Positions 7,505 through 16,136 of a DNA stretch of 21,647 nucleotides are shown here, one piece after another. The translations under genes were made by a program, and so were the position numbers. This stretch comes from JBOGFC01 sp050742155 (lineage in GTDB: Bacteria; Actinomycetota; Acidimicrobiia; Spongiisociales; JALYHC01), in NCBI GenBank assembly GCA_050742155.1, contig JBOGFC010000027.1, forward strand, positions 1 through 21,647. Direction: 5' to 3'. Under the pieces are notes generated by a model, which worked only from the letters and a program-made list of their open reading frames with translations, made no database searches and was not told where the DNA came from. Numbering within the stretch: the stretch's first letter is position 1; every line of letters starts with the position of its first letter.

Positions 7505-9877
7505 GTGAGACGCTGGGCGGCTTGGATGCTGATCGTGGCGGCCTGCACCGTCGAGCCGCTGGAGGATCCCGGCCTGGGCGACCTCGGGTTGACCACCATC
7601 GTCTATGCGAGCGATGGGAGCGTGCTGGCCGAGTGGCACGCCGAGGAGGACCGTGTGCTCGTCGCCTACGACGAGCTTCCCCGTCACCTGATCGATGCGG
7701 TGGTGGCCGTCGAGGACGAGCGCTATTGGGCCCATCCCGGGGTCGACCTGCGCGCGCTGGCCCGGGCGCTGGTGGCCAATCTGGAGGCCGAGGACGTGGT
7801 GCAGGGCGGATCGACCATCACCCAGCAGTACCTCAAGAACGTCTTGCTCACTCCGGAGGTCTCGATAGACCGCAAGCTCACCGAGGCCGCCCTGGCGGTG
7901 CGGCTGGAGGAGAGCCTCAGCAAGGAGGAGATCCTGCAGCGCTATCTCAACACCGTCTACCTCGGGAACGGCGCCTACGGGGTCGGCGCCGCGGCCGCCC
8001 GCTACTTCGGGAAGGAGGTGGCCGACCTCAGCCTGAGCGAATCTGCCCTCCTGGCCGGGCTGGTCCAGGCCCCATCGGCCACCGATCCCTATCACGACAG
8101 CAAGGCCGCCCTGGCCCGCCGGCGAACCGTGCTCGACAAGATGCTGGAGCTGGGCTGGATAGACGCCGAGGCGGCTCGGGTGGCGGACCAGGAGCAACCG
8201 GCCCTCCGGCCTCCTGCGACCACCGAGCAGGTCGCTCATCCCTACTTCGTGGAGGAGGTCAAGCGCCTGCTGCTCGACGATCCGGCCCTGGGGGCCACCG
8301 CCACCGATCGCTACAACGCCCTCTTCCGGGGAGGCCTCCGCATCCACACCACCCTCGATCCGGCCATGCAGCAAGCCGCCGAGGAGGCGGTGGCCTCAGT
8401 GTTGCCGGCCGATGGACCCCGGGCCGCGCTGGTGGCCCTCGAGCCGCGCACCGGCTACGTGCGAGCCATCGTTGGGGGGCGGGACTTCTACGACCCCGCC
8501 GACCCGTCGGCCCAGTTCAACCTGGCCACCCAGGGACATCGGCAGACCGGCTCGGCCTTCAAGCCCTTCGCGCTGGCGGCGGCGCTGGAGGCGGGCGTCT
8601 CGCTGGACGAGGTCTTCAAGGGGGGTCGCTCCATCTCCATTCCCACCCCCTCCGGCCGATGGCAGGTGGAGAACTACGGTGGGATGACTTTCCCCGACCT
8701 CACGCTCCTCGAGGCGACCGTCTTCTCGGTCAACGTGGTCTATGCCCAGCTCGTGCACAGGATCGGGCCCGAGCGGGTGATGGAGCTCGCCAAGGCGGCC
8801 GGCATCCAGAGCGAGCTGCACCCGTACCACGCCATCGCCTTGGGCGCCCAGGAGACCACCGTGCTGGAGATGGCCTCCGCCTTCGGCACCTTCGCCGCCG
8901 AGGGCGTGAACGTGAGCCCCACCCTGGTCACCGCCATCGAGACCACCGACGGTATCAATCTCTACGAGGCTATTCCGGTGGTGACCGAGGCGTTCGATCG
9001 CCAGGTGGCTCAAACGGTGACCGGGGCGCTCACCGAGGTGGTGCGGCGGGGGACCGCAGTCCAGGCCCGCATCGGACGTCCCATCGCCGGCAAGACCGGG
9101 ACCTCCCAGGAGCACCGGGACGCCTGGTTCGTCGGCTACACGCCTGAGCTGGTGGCGGCGGTGTGGGTCGGGTTCCCCGAGGCTCAGCTGGCGATGGTGG
9201 CCCCCACCACCCCTTTCAGCGTGACCGGTGGAACCTGGCCTGCCCAGATCTGGGCGGCCTTCGCCTCGGGCGCCCTGGCCGGGGTGCCCTACGGGCAGCT
9301 GGCCGAGGCATCGGTGGATGGCCAGGTGGCGGTGGAAGTGGATCTCTCCACCGGCTTTTTGGCCGGCCCGTTCTGCCCCCGCCCTCACGTTCAGCGCCTC
9401 CACTTGCCGGCCGACCAGGTGCCTACCGTGGTCTGTCCGATCCACAATCCGCAAGGGCTCGTGGAAGTCGGATCTGGGACCGTGCCCGATGTGATCGGGC
9501 TCGACCTGCCCGGTGCGGTCGAGCGGCTCACTGCGGCCGGGTTCCAGACCAAGGTGGAGTGGTCGGACGGCGGCCCGCTGGTGGCGGGGACGGTGTTCGG
9601 GCAGGAGCCGTCGGCTTCATTCCCGGCCCAGACGGGAACCATCGTCCACCTAGTGGTGGCCGGGCCCGAGCCGGGGTCGGTGATTCCCGCCGTGTTGGGT
9701 CTCCCCCTCGAGCAGGCTCAGGCCGAGTTGCGCGCCCTGGGCGTGGAGGTGGAGGTGATCGCCGAGGCCGAGAGCATCGCCGAGGACGCCGGCCGGCGCT
9801 CCGGGCTGGTGTGGAAGCAGGAGCCGGCGGGCGACGCCCCGGCCGAGGGAACCGTCACCATTTGGGTGAACCCGTAG
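7505..9877 (+). CDS. Bifunctional class A penicillin-binding protein (PBP1a/PonA type) with two PASTA domains
   Basis: About 790 residues from a GTG at 7505, which gives an N-terminus MRRWAAWMLIVAAC, a short basic and hydrophobic segment. ATG at 7439 would add 22 residues. The LIVAAC resembles a lipobox, so membrane attachment may be by lipid or by an uncleaved anchor. The GT51 transglycosylase domain has EDERYWAHPG (catalytic Glu near 70), GGSTITQQ (about 101) and RKLTEAALAVRLEE...ILQRYLNTVYLGNGAYGV. The transpeptidase domain has SAFK (Ser350), SVN (408) and KTG (530). Two PASTA domains follow (about 659-790), starting at VPDVIGLDLPGAVERL and IPAVLGLPLEQAQAEL. It polymerises and crosslinks peptidoglycan outside the membrane, and PASTA domains bind muropeptide or lipid II. 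It is the only gene on this strand in the segment and converges on mpg with a 2-nt gap. Confidence 0.92.
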   Translation: MRRWAAWMLIVAACTVEPLEDPGLGDLGLTTIVYASDGSVLAEWHAEEDRVLVAYDELPRHLIDAVVAVEDERYWAHPGVDLRALARALVANLEAEDVVQGGSTITQQYLKNVLLTPEVSIDRKLTEAALAVRLEESLSKEEILQRYLNTVYLGNGAYGVGAAAARYFGKEVADLSLSESALLAGLVQAPSATDPYHDSKAALARRRTVLDKMLELGWIDAEAARVADQEQPALRPPATTEQVAHPYFVEEVKRLLLDDPALGATATDRYNALFRGGLRIHTTLDPAMQQAAEEAVASVLPADGPRAALVALEPRTGYVRAIVGGRDFYDPADPSAQFNLATQGHRQTGSAFKPFALAAALEAGVSLDEVFKGGRSISIPTPSGRWQVENYGGMTFPDLTLLEATVFSVNVVYAQLVHRIGPERVMELAKAAGIQSELHPYHAIALGAQETTVLEMASAFGTFAAEGVNVSPTLVTAIETTDGINLYEAIPVVTEAFDRQVAQTVTGALTEVVRRGTAVQARIGRPIAGKTGTSQEHRDAWFVGYTPELVAAVWVGFPEAQLAMVAPTTPFSVTGGTWPAQIWAAFASGALAGVPYGQLAEASVDGQVAVEVDLSTGFLAGPFCPRPHVQRLHLPADQVPTVVCPIHNPQGLVEVGSGTVPDVIGLDLPGAVERLTAAGFQTKVEWSDGGPLVAGTVFGQEPSASFPAQTGTIVHLVVAGPEPGSVIPAVLGLPLEQAQAELRALGVEVEVIAEAESIAEDAGRRSGLVWKQEPAGDAPAEGTVTIWVNP

Positions 9878-9879
9878 TT

Positions 9880-10431
9880 TCAAACTTTGGGTTTGCCTAG
9901 GAGCACGAACCGCCAGGGCAGCTCCACGGCGCGGGTGATGCCGATCCGAGGGGTGGTCGCGATCCTTCCCGGTATCGGTCCCCCGTCCAGGAGCCGGACC
10001 GGACCGTTCAGCACACTGGTCCCGTCCAACGCCCCGTCGATCCCCAGCGCCTTGGTGAGGTTGCCGGGGCCGGTGGCGAGCCGGTCCGGACGGGCACGCC
10101 GGCGGGCCATCACCTCCTCGCCCACCACTGGGTGCCCGCTTCGCAACAGGACCGCCTGCCCCACCTCCGGGTCACCGGTGACGATGTTGGCGCACCAGTG
10201 CACGCCGTACGAGCGGTACACGTACAGCCCGCCGGGCGGGCCGAACATGGTCTGGTTGCGGCGGGTGGGACCCGGGTAGGCGTGGCTGGCCGGATCGTCG
10301 ATCCCCCCGTAGGCCTCCACCTCGCTGAGCACCACCTCGGTCGGCTCGCCGCCGATCTCGCTGCGGAGGCGCATCCCGAGGAGTCGCGGGGCCACCTCCA
10401 GCACCGGGCCGGCTAGGAGCTCGGCGATCAC
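9880..10431 (-). CDS. mpg: 3-methyladenine DNA glycosylase (AAG/MPG family)
   Basis: 183 residues from a GTG whose GTGA overlaps the argF stop. The family excises alkylated purines from DNA, starting base excision repair. Diagnostic segments are LSEVEAYGGIDDPASHAYPG (catalytic Glu within EVEAY, near 37-41), TRRNQTMFGPPGGLYVYRSYG, the HWCANIVTG strand and the late ATGPGNLTKALGI loop. The length is slightly short of the usual 190-210 but all core motifs are present. It ends the infC-to-mpg run and should be translationally coupled to argF. In actinobacteria it often sits between arg genes and tyrS, which fits this position. Confidence 0.93.
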   Translation of the reverse strand: MIAELLAGPVLEVAPRLLGMRLRSEIGGEPTEVVLSEVEAYGGIDDPASHAYPGPTRRNQTMFGPPGGLYVYRSYGVHWCANIVTGDPEVGQAVLLRSGHPVVGEEVMARRRARPDRLATGPGNLTKALGIDGALDGTSVLNGPVRLLDGGPIPGRIATTPRIGITRAVELPWRFVLLGKPKV

Positions 10432-11312
10432 TCCAAGAGGTGGAGGAGCAGCGCCTTGAACGTGTGGAGGCGGTTCTCGGCCTGCTCGAACACGCGCGAC
10501 CGCTCATGCTCGATGACCTCGGCGGTGACCTCCTCACCGCGGTGGGCGGGCAGGCAATGGAGGAAGATGGCCGCCGGGTCGGCCAGCTCGAACCTGACCA
10601 TGTCCACCTGGTACGGGCGGAAAGCCAGCCGCCGCTCCTCCACCTCGCTCTCCTGGCCCATCGAAGCCCAGACGTCGGTGTAGACGACGTGGGCACCCTT
10701 GACCGCCTCGTCGGGATCGTGGGTCACCACGACCTCCCCGGCCAAGCTCCGGTACTCGGGGGCCGGTTCGTGTCCGGGAGGAGTAGCCACCCGCATCTCC
10801 AGGCCGGCCATCACCGCCGCCACCATCAGCGAGTGGCAGACGTTGTTGCCGTCCCCCAGGTAGGCGAGCACCGTCCCCGACAGTGGGCGCACCTCGGCAA
10901 TGGTCTGCAGGTCGGCCAGTGCCTGGCAGGGGTGCTCCAGGTCGGAGAGCAGGTTGACCACCGGCGCCCGGGCATGATCGGCCAGCACGTCCAGATCGCG
11001 CTGAGCGAAGACCCGCAGCGCCAGCAGGTCCAGGTAGCGGTCCAGCACCCGAGCCACGTCTTCCGGGGCCTCACGGGTCCCCAGGCCCACTTCCTCGTTC
11101 CTGAGGACCACCGGGTGCCCTCCCAGCTCGACGGTGGCCACCTCCGCCGAGACCCGGGTACGGGTGGAGGGCTTCATGAAGAAGAGCCCCACCCGCACCC
11201 CTCGCAGGCGCCCCGCCACCGCCCCCGGGTCCCGCTTGACGGCTTCCGCCCGAGAGAGGACCTGGTGGAGCTCCCCCGGCGAGAGATCGCCCAAGCGAAG
11301 CAAGTCTGCCAT
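10428..11312 (-). CDS. argF: Ornithine carbamoyltransferase
   Basis: 294 residues; makes citrulline from ornithine and carbamoyl phosphate in arginine synthesis. The carbamoyl phosphate loop is KPSTRTR (47-53), HPCQ is at 127-130, and the ornithine-binding HCLPAHRG is at 252-259. GDGNN (153-157) supports ornithine rather than aspartate carbamoyltransferase. The ATG overlaps the pheT stop as ATGA, and its own stop overlaps mpg by 4 nt. No other arg gene is present. In the actinobacteria I know, argCJBDF lies just downstream of pheST, so a lone argF here suggests the rest of the cluster was lost or moved. Confidence 0.95.
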   Translation of the reverse strand: MADLLRLGDLSPGELHQVLSRAEAVKRDPGAVAGRLRGVRVGLFFMKPSTRTRVSAEVATVELGGHPVVLRNEEVGLGTREAPEDVARVLDRYLDLLALRVFAQRDLDVLADHARAPVVNLLSDLEHPCQALADLQTIAEVRPLSGTVLAYLGDGNNVCHSLMVAAVMAGLEMRVATPPGHEPAPEYRSLAGEVVVTHDPDEAVKGAHVVYTDVWASMGQESEVEERRLAFRPYQVDMVRFELADPAAIFLHCLPAHRGEEVTAEVIEHERSRVFEQAENRLHTFKALLLHLLE

Positions 11313-13666
11313 CAGGCACCCCGCAGCCTGCCGCCGAAGCGCTCCGCCACCGCCTCGGCGATGTCCTTGCGAAGCGGGGCCAGCTCCTCGTCGCTGAGGG
11401 TGTGATCGGGGGCTCGCATGGTGAGCCGGATGGCCACGCTCTTGCGCCCCACTGGAACCGGCCCCCCCGTGAAGACGTCGAAGACCTCCACCGATTCGAG
11501 GAGCTCACCTCCCGCGGCGCGCACCTCGCCCAGCAGGTCGCCGGCCGCAGCGTCCTCATCCAGCTCGAAGGCGAGGTCGAAGACCACCGGCGGGAACGGG
11601 CTGGGCTCCCGCAGCTGCCACCAGCCCGGCTCCTCGATTATCCGCTCCAATGAGATCTCTCCGGCCGCCAGGCTGCCGGACAGCTCGAAGGCCCGCAGCA
11701 CCGACGGATGCAGCTCCCCGAGGGCGCCGATCGGCTCGCCTCCGAGCCATACCTGGGCCGACCGGCCGGGATGGAAGGGGGGTGGGGCTCCCGCCCGAAG
11801 CCGGGCCTCTGCCAGGCGCATCCCCCGGACGATCACCTCCCAGAGCCCGGCCGCCTCCTGGAAGTCGGCCGGGGAGCGGTTGGAGACGAACGCCAGCATC
11901 TCCGGCTGGTCGGGGAGCTCACCCTCCCCCCGCAGGAACACCTTGCCGATCTCGAAGAGGGCTACCTCCCCGACCCGGCGGGCGCGGTTGTAGCCGACCG
12001 CCTGCAGCAGGCCGGGCAGGAGGGTCGTGCGCAAGCTCCCTTCCTGCTCCCGGAGGGGGTTGGCCACCCGGATGGCTTCCCGGCGAGGATCCGCGGATGG
12101 GAGCCGCAGCCGTTCCAGATCGTGGGGTCCGATGAAGCTGAGAGTCTGCGCCTCGAAGTAGCCGGCCCCCACCAGCACCTGCCGCAGGTCCCGAAGTCGT
12201 CGCTGGCCGGACGGGAGGCCTCCCCCCCTCCCCACCGGGAGCGTCTCGGGGATCCGGGCGTAGCCGTAGAGGCGCGCCACCTCCTCCACCAGGTCGGCCG
12301 GGCCGGTGACATCCGGGCGGAAAGTGGGGACCGTCACGGTGAGTGGGTCCCTCCCCCCCACCTGGAAGCCCAGGCGCTCGAGCAGCCCGGCGGCCTCCTT
12401 ACGAGAGATCTCCACTCCCAACAAGCGCTTCACCTCGGAGAGAGCCAGCGACACCTGCCACGGGCCGAGCGGCTGGGGGTATTCGTCCCGCCCGCCTGCG
12501 GCGGTCTGGCCCCCGGCCACCTCGGTGAGCAGCTCCGCCACCCGGTCGGCGGCCGATCCGGCCAGGTTGGGGTCCACCCCTCGCTCGAAACGGGCCGAGG
12601 CCTCGGTGCGAAGCCCGTGTCGCTTGGCGGTGAGGAGCACGGTGGGGGGATGGAAGTAGGCGCTCTCGATGAGCACCCGGCTGGTCTCCGCCCCCACCTC
12701 GGTCTCCTCTCCGCCCATCACCCCGGCAATCGCCACGGCACGCTCGGCGTCGGCGATCACCAAGTCCGCCGGATGGAGCCTCCGGTCCATCCCGTCCAGG
12801 GTGCGTAGCGTCTCATCGTCGTTGGCCCGGCGGACCACGATCGTGCGCCGCGCCAGGCGGTCGAGGTCGAAGGCGTGGATCGGCTGGCCCAGCTCCAACA
12901 GCACGTAGTTGGTGGCGTCCACCACGTTGTTGATGGGACGGATCCCGGCCGCTCGCAGGCGAAGCTGCAGCCAGGTCGGTGAGTCGCCTACGCGCAGATC
13001 CCGGACCGGCCGGGCCACGTAACGGGGACACCCCACCGGGTCCTCGATGCGGACCTCCACCTCCACGTCCGGGGCACGCTCTTCGACCTGCGGCGCCGGA
13101 ACTCGCAGCGCCACCTGGTAGTAAGCGGAGAGCTCGCGGGCCAGGCCCACCATCGACATGCAGTCCGGCCGGTTGGCGGTGATCGAGACGTCGAGCACCG
13201 AGTCGGGGAAGGGCAGGGCGGCGGCCAGGTCGGTGCCGACCTGAAGATCGGGCGGGAGCACCAGAATGCCGGCTGCGTCCTCCCCCAGCCCCAGCTCGGC
13301 CGCCGAGCAGATCATCCCCACCGAGCGGACTCCCCGGATCTCTCGCTCCCCGACCTGGAGTCCCCCCTCGAGCCTCGCCCCCGGCCGTGCCAGGGGTACC
13401 AATGCCCCCACCTCGAAGTTCCACGCACCGCAGACGACCTCGACCGTCTGCCCACCCGACTCGACCTGCACCAACTGCAGCCGATCGGCACGGGGGTGCG
13501 GCCTTCGTCCCGCCACCCGGCCCACCAGCACGCCCCGGAAGGGAGCATCGAGACGCTCCACGCCCTCGACCTCGTGGCCGAGCCGGCCCAGGGCGGCAGC
13601 CACCTCTTCGGGATCGTTGGTTGGTTGCTCGAGGTACTCGCCGAGCCATCGCAGGGAGACCCGCAT
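11312..13666 (-). CDS. pheT: Phenylalanyl-tRNA synthetase beta subunit
   Basis: 784 residues starting MRVSLRWLGEYL. The frame is open further upstream, but that part is a shadow of pheS. The ATG overlaps the pheS TGA as ATGA. The subunit pairs with PheS as an alpha2-beta2 enzyme that charges tRNA-Phe. Domains in order: an EMAP-like tRNA-binding domain (about 40-150, VGRVAGRRPHPRADRLQL), the B3/B4 editing domain (ISANRP-like segment ITANRPDCMSMVGLARELS), the B5 domain (RLLGVEISRKEAAGLLERLGF), the catalytic-like core (NPLREQEGSLRTTLLPGLL), and a C-terminal FDX-ACB anticodon-binding domain (about 690-784, PSPFPPVVFDLAFELDED). Length and order match the bacterial family. Confidence 0.97.
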   Translation of the reverse strand: MRVSLRWLGEYLEQPTNDPEEVAAALGRLGHEVEGVERLDAPFRGVLVGRVAGRRPHPRADRLQLVQVESGGQTVEVVCGAWNFEVGALVPLARPGARLEGGLQVGEREIRGVRSVGMICSAAELGLGEDAAGILVLPPDLQVGTDLAAALPFPDSVLDVSITANRPDCMSMVGLARELSAYYQVALRVPAPQVEERAPDVEVEVRIEDPVGCPRYVARPVRDLRVGDSPTWLQLRLRAAGIRPINNVVDATNYVLLELGQPIHAFDLDRLARRTIVVRRANDDETLRTLDGMDRRLHPADLVIADAERAVAIAGVMGGEETEVGAETSRVLIESAYFHPPTVLLTAKRHGLRTEASARFERGVDPNLAGSAADRVAELLTEVAGGQTAAGGRDEYPQPLGPWQVSLALSEVKRLLGVEISRKEAAGLLERLGFQVGGRDPLTVTVPTFRPDVTGPADLVEEVARLYGYARIPETLPVGRGGGLPSGQRRLRDLRQVLVGAGYFEAQTLSFIGPHDLERLRLPSADPRREAIRVANPLREQEGSLRTTLLPGLLQAVGYNRARRVGEVALFEIGKVFLRGEGELPDQPEMLAFVSNRSPADFQEAAGLWEVIVRGMRLAEARLRAGAPPPFHPGRSAQVWLGGEPIGALGELHPSVLRAFELSGSLAAGEISLERIIEEPGWWQLREPSPFPPVVFDLAFELDEDAAAGDLLGEVRAAGGELLESVEVFDVFTGGPVPVGRKSVAIRLTMRAPDHTLSDEELAPLRKDIAEAVAERFGGRLRGA

Positions 13667-14697
13667 CAGAACTGCTCCAGCACCCGCAGGTCGTTCTCGT
13701 AGAAGTGGCTGATACGACTGATCCCGTGGCGGACCATCGCCAACCGCTCCGGGCCCATCCCGAAGGCGAAGCCCGTCACCTTCCCGGGGTCGTAGCCCAC
13801 TGCCCGGAAGACGTTGGGGTGGACCATTCCGCAGCCGAGGAGCTCGATCCACCCGGTCTGTCCACAGACGCGACAGCCGGACCCTTCGCAGGCGAAACAC
13901 GATACGGCCATCTCCGCCGAGGGCTCCGTGAAGGGAAAGAAGGACGGGAGGAGGCGCACGCGACGGTCCGGCCCGAAGAACTCACGGGCGAAGTAGGCCA
14001 AGGTTCCCTTGAGGTCGGCCATGGTCAGGCCCTCATCCACCGCCAGCCCCTCGACCTGGTGGAAGACCGGCGAGTGAGTGGGATCGGGCGTGTCCCGCCG
14101 GAAGCAGCGCCCCGGCACCACCACGTAGACGGGAGGAGGGCGGGCCTGCATGTAGCGGGCCTGCATGGGGGAGGTATGAGTGCGCAGCAGCACTCCTTCC
14201 GCCCGGTCGCCGTACTCCACGTAAAGCGTGTCGGTCTCCAGGCGGGCCGGGTGGGTCTCCGGGATGTTGAGGGCGGTGAAGTTGTACCAATCTGTCTCCA
14301 CCTCCGGGCCGGTGGCCACCGTGTAGCCCAGCGAGACGAAGATGTCGACCACCTCGTCCAGGGTCTGGGTGATGAGATGCTCGGTGCCGCGCGGCGGCCG
14401 GCGACCGGGCAACGTGACGTCGATCCGCTCCTCCGCCAGCAGGAGGGCCTCCGCCTCATCATCCAGCTCCCGCCGCCGGGCGGCGAGGCGGGCGGAGAGC
14501 CCCTGCGCCACTTCGTTGACCAGGCTGCCCACTCTGCGCCGCTCCTCCGGCGGAAGGCTTCCCAGGCTGCGGCGCACCTCGGCGACGACCGACCTCCGTC
14601 CCACGAGCTCGCTCTCCAAACGATCCAGCTCCTCGAGTCCGGAGGCGGCTTCGATGCGGGCCGGGGCCTCCCGGCGCAGGCGCTCCAGCTCCTCCAT
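13666..14697 (-). CDS. pheS: Phenylalanyl-tRNA synthetase alpha subunit
   Basis: 343 residues. An N-terminal coiled-coil arm (about 1-90) that contacts tRNA is followed by the class II catalytic domain. It has THTSPMQARYM, motif 2 GRCFRRDTPDPTHSPVFHQVEGL and motif 3 FAFGMGPERLAMVRHGI (311-326). A four-cysteine knuckle, CFACEGSGCRVC (267-278), precedes GWIELLGCGMVHPNV, as in many Gram-positive and actinobacterial PheS. No clear Shine-Dalgarno lies at the usual distance. GAGGAG sits about 15 nt upstream inside a GGGAGG/CCTCCC inverted repeat (14698-14720) that abuts the ATG, so initiation may depend on local structure. It is coupled to pheT by a 4-nt overlap. Confidence 0.97.
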   Translation of the reverse strand: MEELERLRREAPARIEAASGLEELDRLESELVGRRSVVAEVRRSLGSLPPEERRRVGSLVNEVAQGLSARLAARRRELDDEAEALLLAEERIDVTLPGRRPPRGTEHLITQTLDEVVDIFVSLGYTVATGPEVETDWYNFTALNIPETHPARLETDTLYVEYGDRAEGVLLRTHTSPMQARYMQARPPPVYVVVPGRCFRRDTPDPTHSPVFHQVEGLAVDEGLTMADLKGTLAYFAREFFGPDRRVRLLPSFFPFTEPSAEMAVSCFACEGSGCRVCGQTGWIELLGCGMVHPNVFRAVGYDPGKVTGFAFGMGPERLAMVRHGISRISHFYENDLRVLEQF

Positions 14698-14740
14698 GGG
14701 AGGCAGAGGTTACTCCTCCCTGCTCATCCTCAAGGAGTCA

Positions 14741-14773
14741 CCCCCTCCCTACCCTCCCCCTCACGGGGGAGGG
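14741..14773 (-). repeat. Hairpin and overlapping G-quadruplex motif between the methyltransferase gene and pheS
   Basis: On the minus strand, CCCTCCCCC (14773-14765) pairs with GGGGGAGGG (14760-14752) around a GTGA loop that contains the methyltransferase TGA stop. The same 3' arm runs on to form four G-tracts with 1-2 nt loops (14760-14741). Hairpin and quadruplex would exclude each other. No T-run follows, so it is not a canonical terminator. Confidence 0.7.
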
Positions 14774-15495
14774 CTCCAGCCCCGACGGCGCATTTCGTAG
14801 GCGAGGATCGCTCCCGCCACACCCGCGTTGAGGCTCTCGGTGCCTCCCGGCATGGGAATGGTCACCCGGGCGTCGGCCTCCGCCCCCACGGCCGGCGGGA
14901 GGCCCCGAGCCTCGTCCCCCAGCAAGAGTGCCAGGTGTCCTTCGATGTCCAGCTCCCAGGGAGCGCGGCCTCCCCGGGCCACGGCGGCCACCGGCGAGTA
15001 GCCCGCCCCCCGCAATGTTTCGAGCGAGAGGGTGGGCCGGGCCTCGACGGTGGCGTGAAAGTGGCCACCCGCCGCCGCCCGCAGCACCTTGGGCGCCCAG
15101 GGGTCGGCGGTCTCCGGGCCGGTCACCACCCCCATCTCGAAGGCGGCGGCACTACGGATCAATGACCCGACGTTGCCGGGATCCCCCACTCCCCACGGGA
15201 CCAGGAGCATGTCCTGTTCCGCCCTCGCCCCGGATGGGATCCTCATGATCGCCACCGGGCCCCGTGGATGTTCCGTCGGGGCCAGGCGCTCCAAGACGGC
15301 CTCGTTGACCACAACGAGCTCGGCGCCTAGCTCGGCGGCGCCCCTCACCGACGGCTGGTCCCCGACGAGGGCGAACACGGCGTCCACAGCGGCGCCGGCC
15401 CGCACCGCCTCCTCCAGCAGGTGCGGCCCCTCCAGCAAGGTGCGGCCGGTATCACGCCGCACTCTCGAGCGGTGCAGGCGGAGCGCCTCCGCCAC
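14761..15495 (-). CDS. SpoU/TrmH-family RNA 2'-O-methyltransferase
   Basis: 244 residues from the GTG at 15495. The frame stays open upstream, and the extra residues LILRSPRNRR look like the usual family N-terminus. The true start may therefore be CTG at 15526, overlapping the rplT stop as CTGA. The family transfers methyl from S-adenosylmethionine to a ribose 2'-OH of rRNA or tRNA through a trefoil-knot fold. The three motifs are present: DPGNVGSLIRSA (105-116), LLLGDEARGL and IPMPGGTESLNAGVAGAILAYE. An N-terminal substrate-binding segment (TLLEGPHLLEEAV) precedes them. It holds the place of tsnR, between rplT and pheS, in actinobacteria. The exact target nucleotide cannot be read from sequence. 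Confidence 0.92.
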   Translation of the reverse strand: MAEALRLHRSRVRRDTGRTLLEGPHLLEEAVRAGAAVDAVFALVGDQPSVRGAAELGAELVVVNEAVLERLAPTEHPRGPVAIMRIPSGARAEQDMLLVPWGVGDPGNVGSLIRSAAAFEMGVVTGPETADPWAPKVLRAAAGGHFHATVEARPTLSLETLRGAGYSPVAAVARGGRAPWELDIEGHLALLLGDEARGLPPAVGAEADARVTIPMPGGTESLNAGVAGAILAYEMRRRGWSPPP

Positions 15496-15521
15496 CCGTC
15501 GGTTGCGAGGCGAGCGAAGGA

Positions 15522-15878
15522 TCAGCTGTCGGATCGTCCCGCCGCCTCCACCAGCTGCCGGAAGGCGTCGGGATCATGCACCGCCAGATCGGCCAGCATC
15601 TTGCGGTCGACCTCGAGGTCGGCCGCCTTGAGCCCGGCCATCAATCGTGAGTAGGTGGTCCCGTGTCGCCGGGCGGCGGCGTTGATGCGAATGATCCATA
15701 ACCTGCGGAAGTCTCCCTTCCGGGACCGGCGGTGCCGATAGGCGTCGGCCATGGCATGCATGACCTGCTCGTTGGCGGTGCGCAGCCGCCGGCTGCGGGC
15801 CCCCTTGTACCCCTTGGCCCGTTGCAGGATCTTGCGGCGCTTCTTGCGGCCGTGAACCGATCGCTTCACTCGTGCCAC
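15522..15878 (-). CDS. rplT: 50S ribosomal protein L20
   Basis: 118 residues, normal length. It binds 23S rRNA early in large-subunit assembly. The N-terminus MARVKRSVHGRKKRRKIL and the core GYKGARSRRLRTANEQVMHA and RRLWIIRINAAARRHG are diagnostic. It starts at GTG with a strong GAGGAGG about 7 nt upstream, 15 nt after rpmI. In other bacteria L20 represses its own operon by binding the mRNA leader; whether it acts on the leader described upstream of infC is unknown. Confidence 0.97.
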   Translation of the reverse strand: MARVKRSVHGRKKRRKILQRAKGYKGARSRRLRTANEQVMHAMADAYRHRRSRKGDFRRLWIIRINAAARRHGTTYSRLMAGLKAADLEVDRKMLADLAVHDPDAFRQLVEAAGRSDS

Positions 15879-15893
15879 GTGCTTCCTCCTCGG

Positions 15894-16088
15894 CTAGCCG
15901 CCCAGCAGACGGCGGGCCCGAGTACGGTCGGCCCGCGCCAGCGGGACGCGGCCCTTGAGGCGGCGCATCCGCCTGCTCGACTTCTTGACCGAGAAATGGC
16001 TTCGGTAGCCCTGGCGGCGCCGGAGCTTGCCGGCTCCGGTCACCTTGATGCGCTTGGCGGCTCCCTTGTGGGTCTTTACCTTCGCCAC
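15894..16088 (-). CDS. rpmI: 50S ribosomal protein L35
   Basis: 64 residues from GTG at 16088, giving MAKVKTHKGAAKRIKVTGAG, the standard L35 start, with GGAGAG about 4-6 nt upstream. An ATG at 16100 in the same frame would add four residues and is less likely. The rest is typical: the basic KSSRRMRRLKGRVPLARAD stretch and a short tail. It sits between infC and rplT as in most bacteria. Confidence 0.96.
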   Translation of the reverse strand: MAKVKTHKGAAKRIKVTGAGKLRRRQGYRSHFSVKKSSRRMRRLKGRVPLARADRTRARRLLGG

Positions 16089-16136
16089 GTCTCTCTCCAT
16101 TTCTCCCCTGGGAGGTCCGGCGGCGTGGGGGCCGCC

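Noticed and set aside
7297..9147. 616-codon plus-strand frame and long minus-strand frames over the PBP gene
   Set aside because: They are Arg/Gly-rich shadows; the PBP frame alone has GT51, transpeptidase and PASTA motifs.
13667..13900. 78-codon upstream extension of the pheT frame
   Set aside because: It lies wholly inside pheS; MRVSLRWLGEYL is the conserved PheT start and overlaps the pheS stop as ATGA.
13387..15165. 592-codon plus-strand frame opposite pheT, pheS and the methyltransferase gene
   Set aside because: It is antisense to three recognised genes, has biased Arg/Gly/His composition and no domain.
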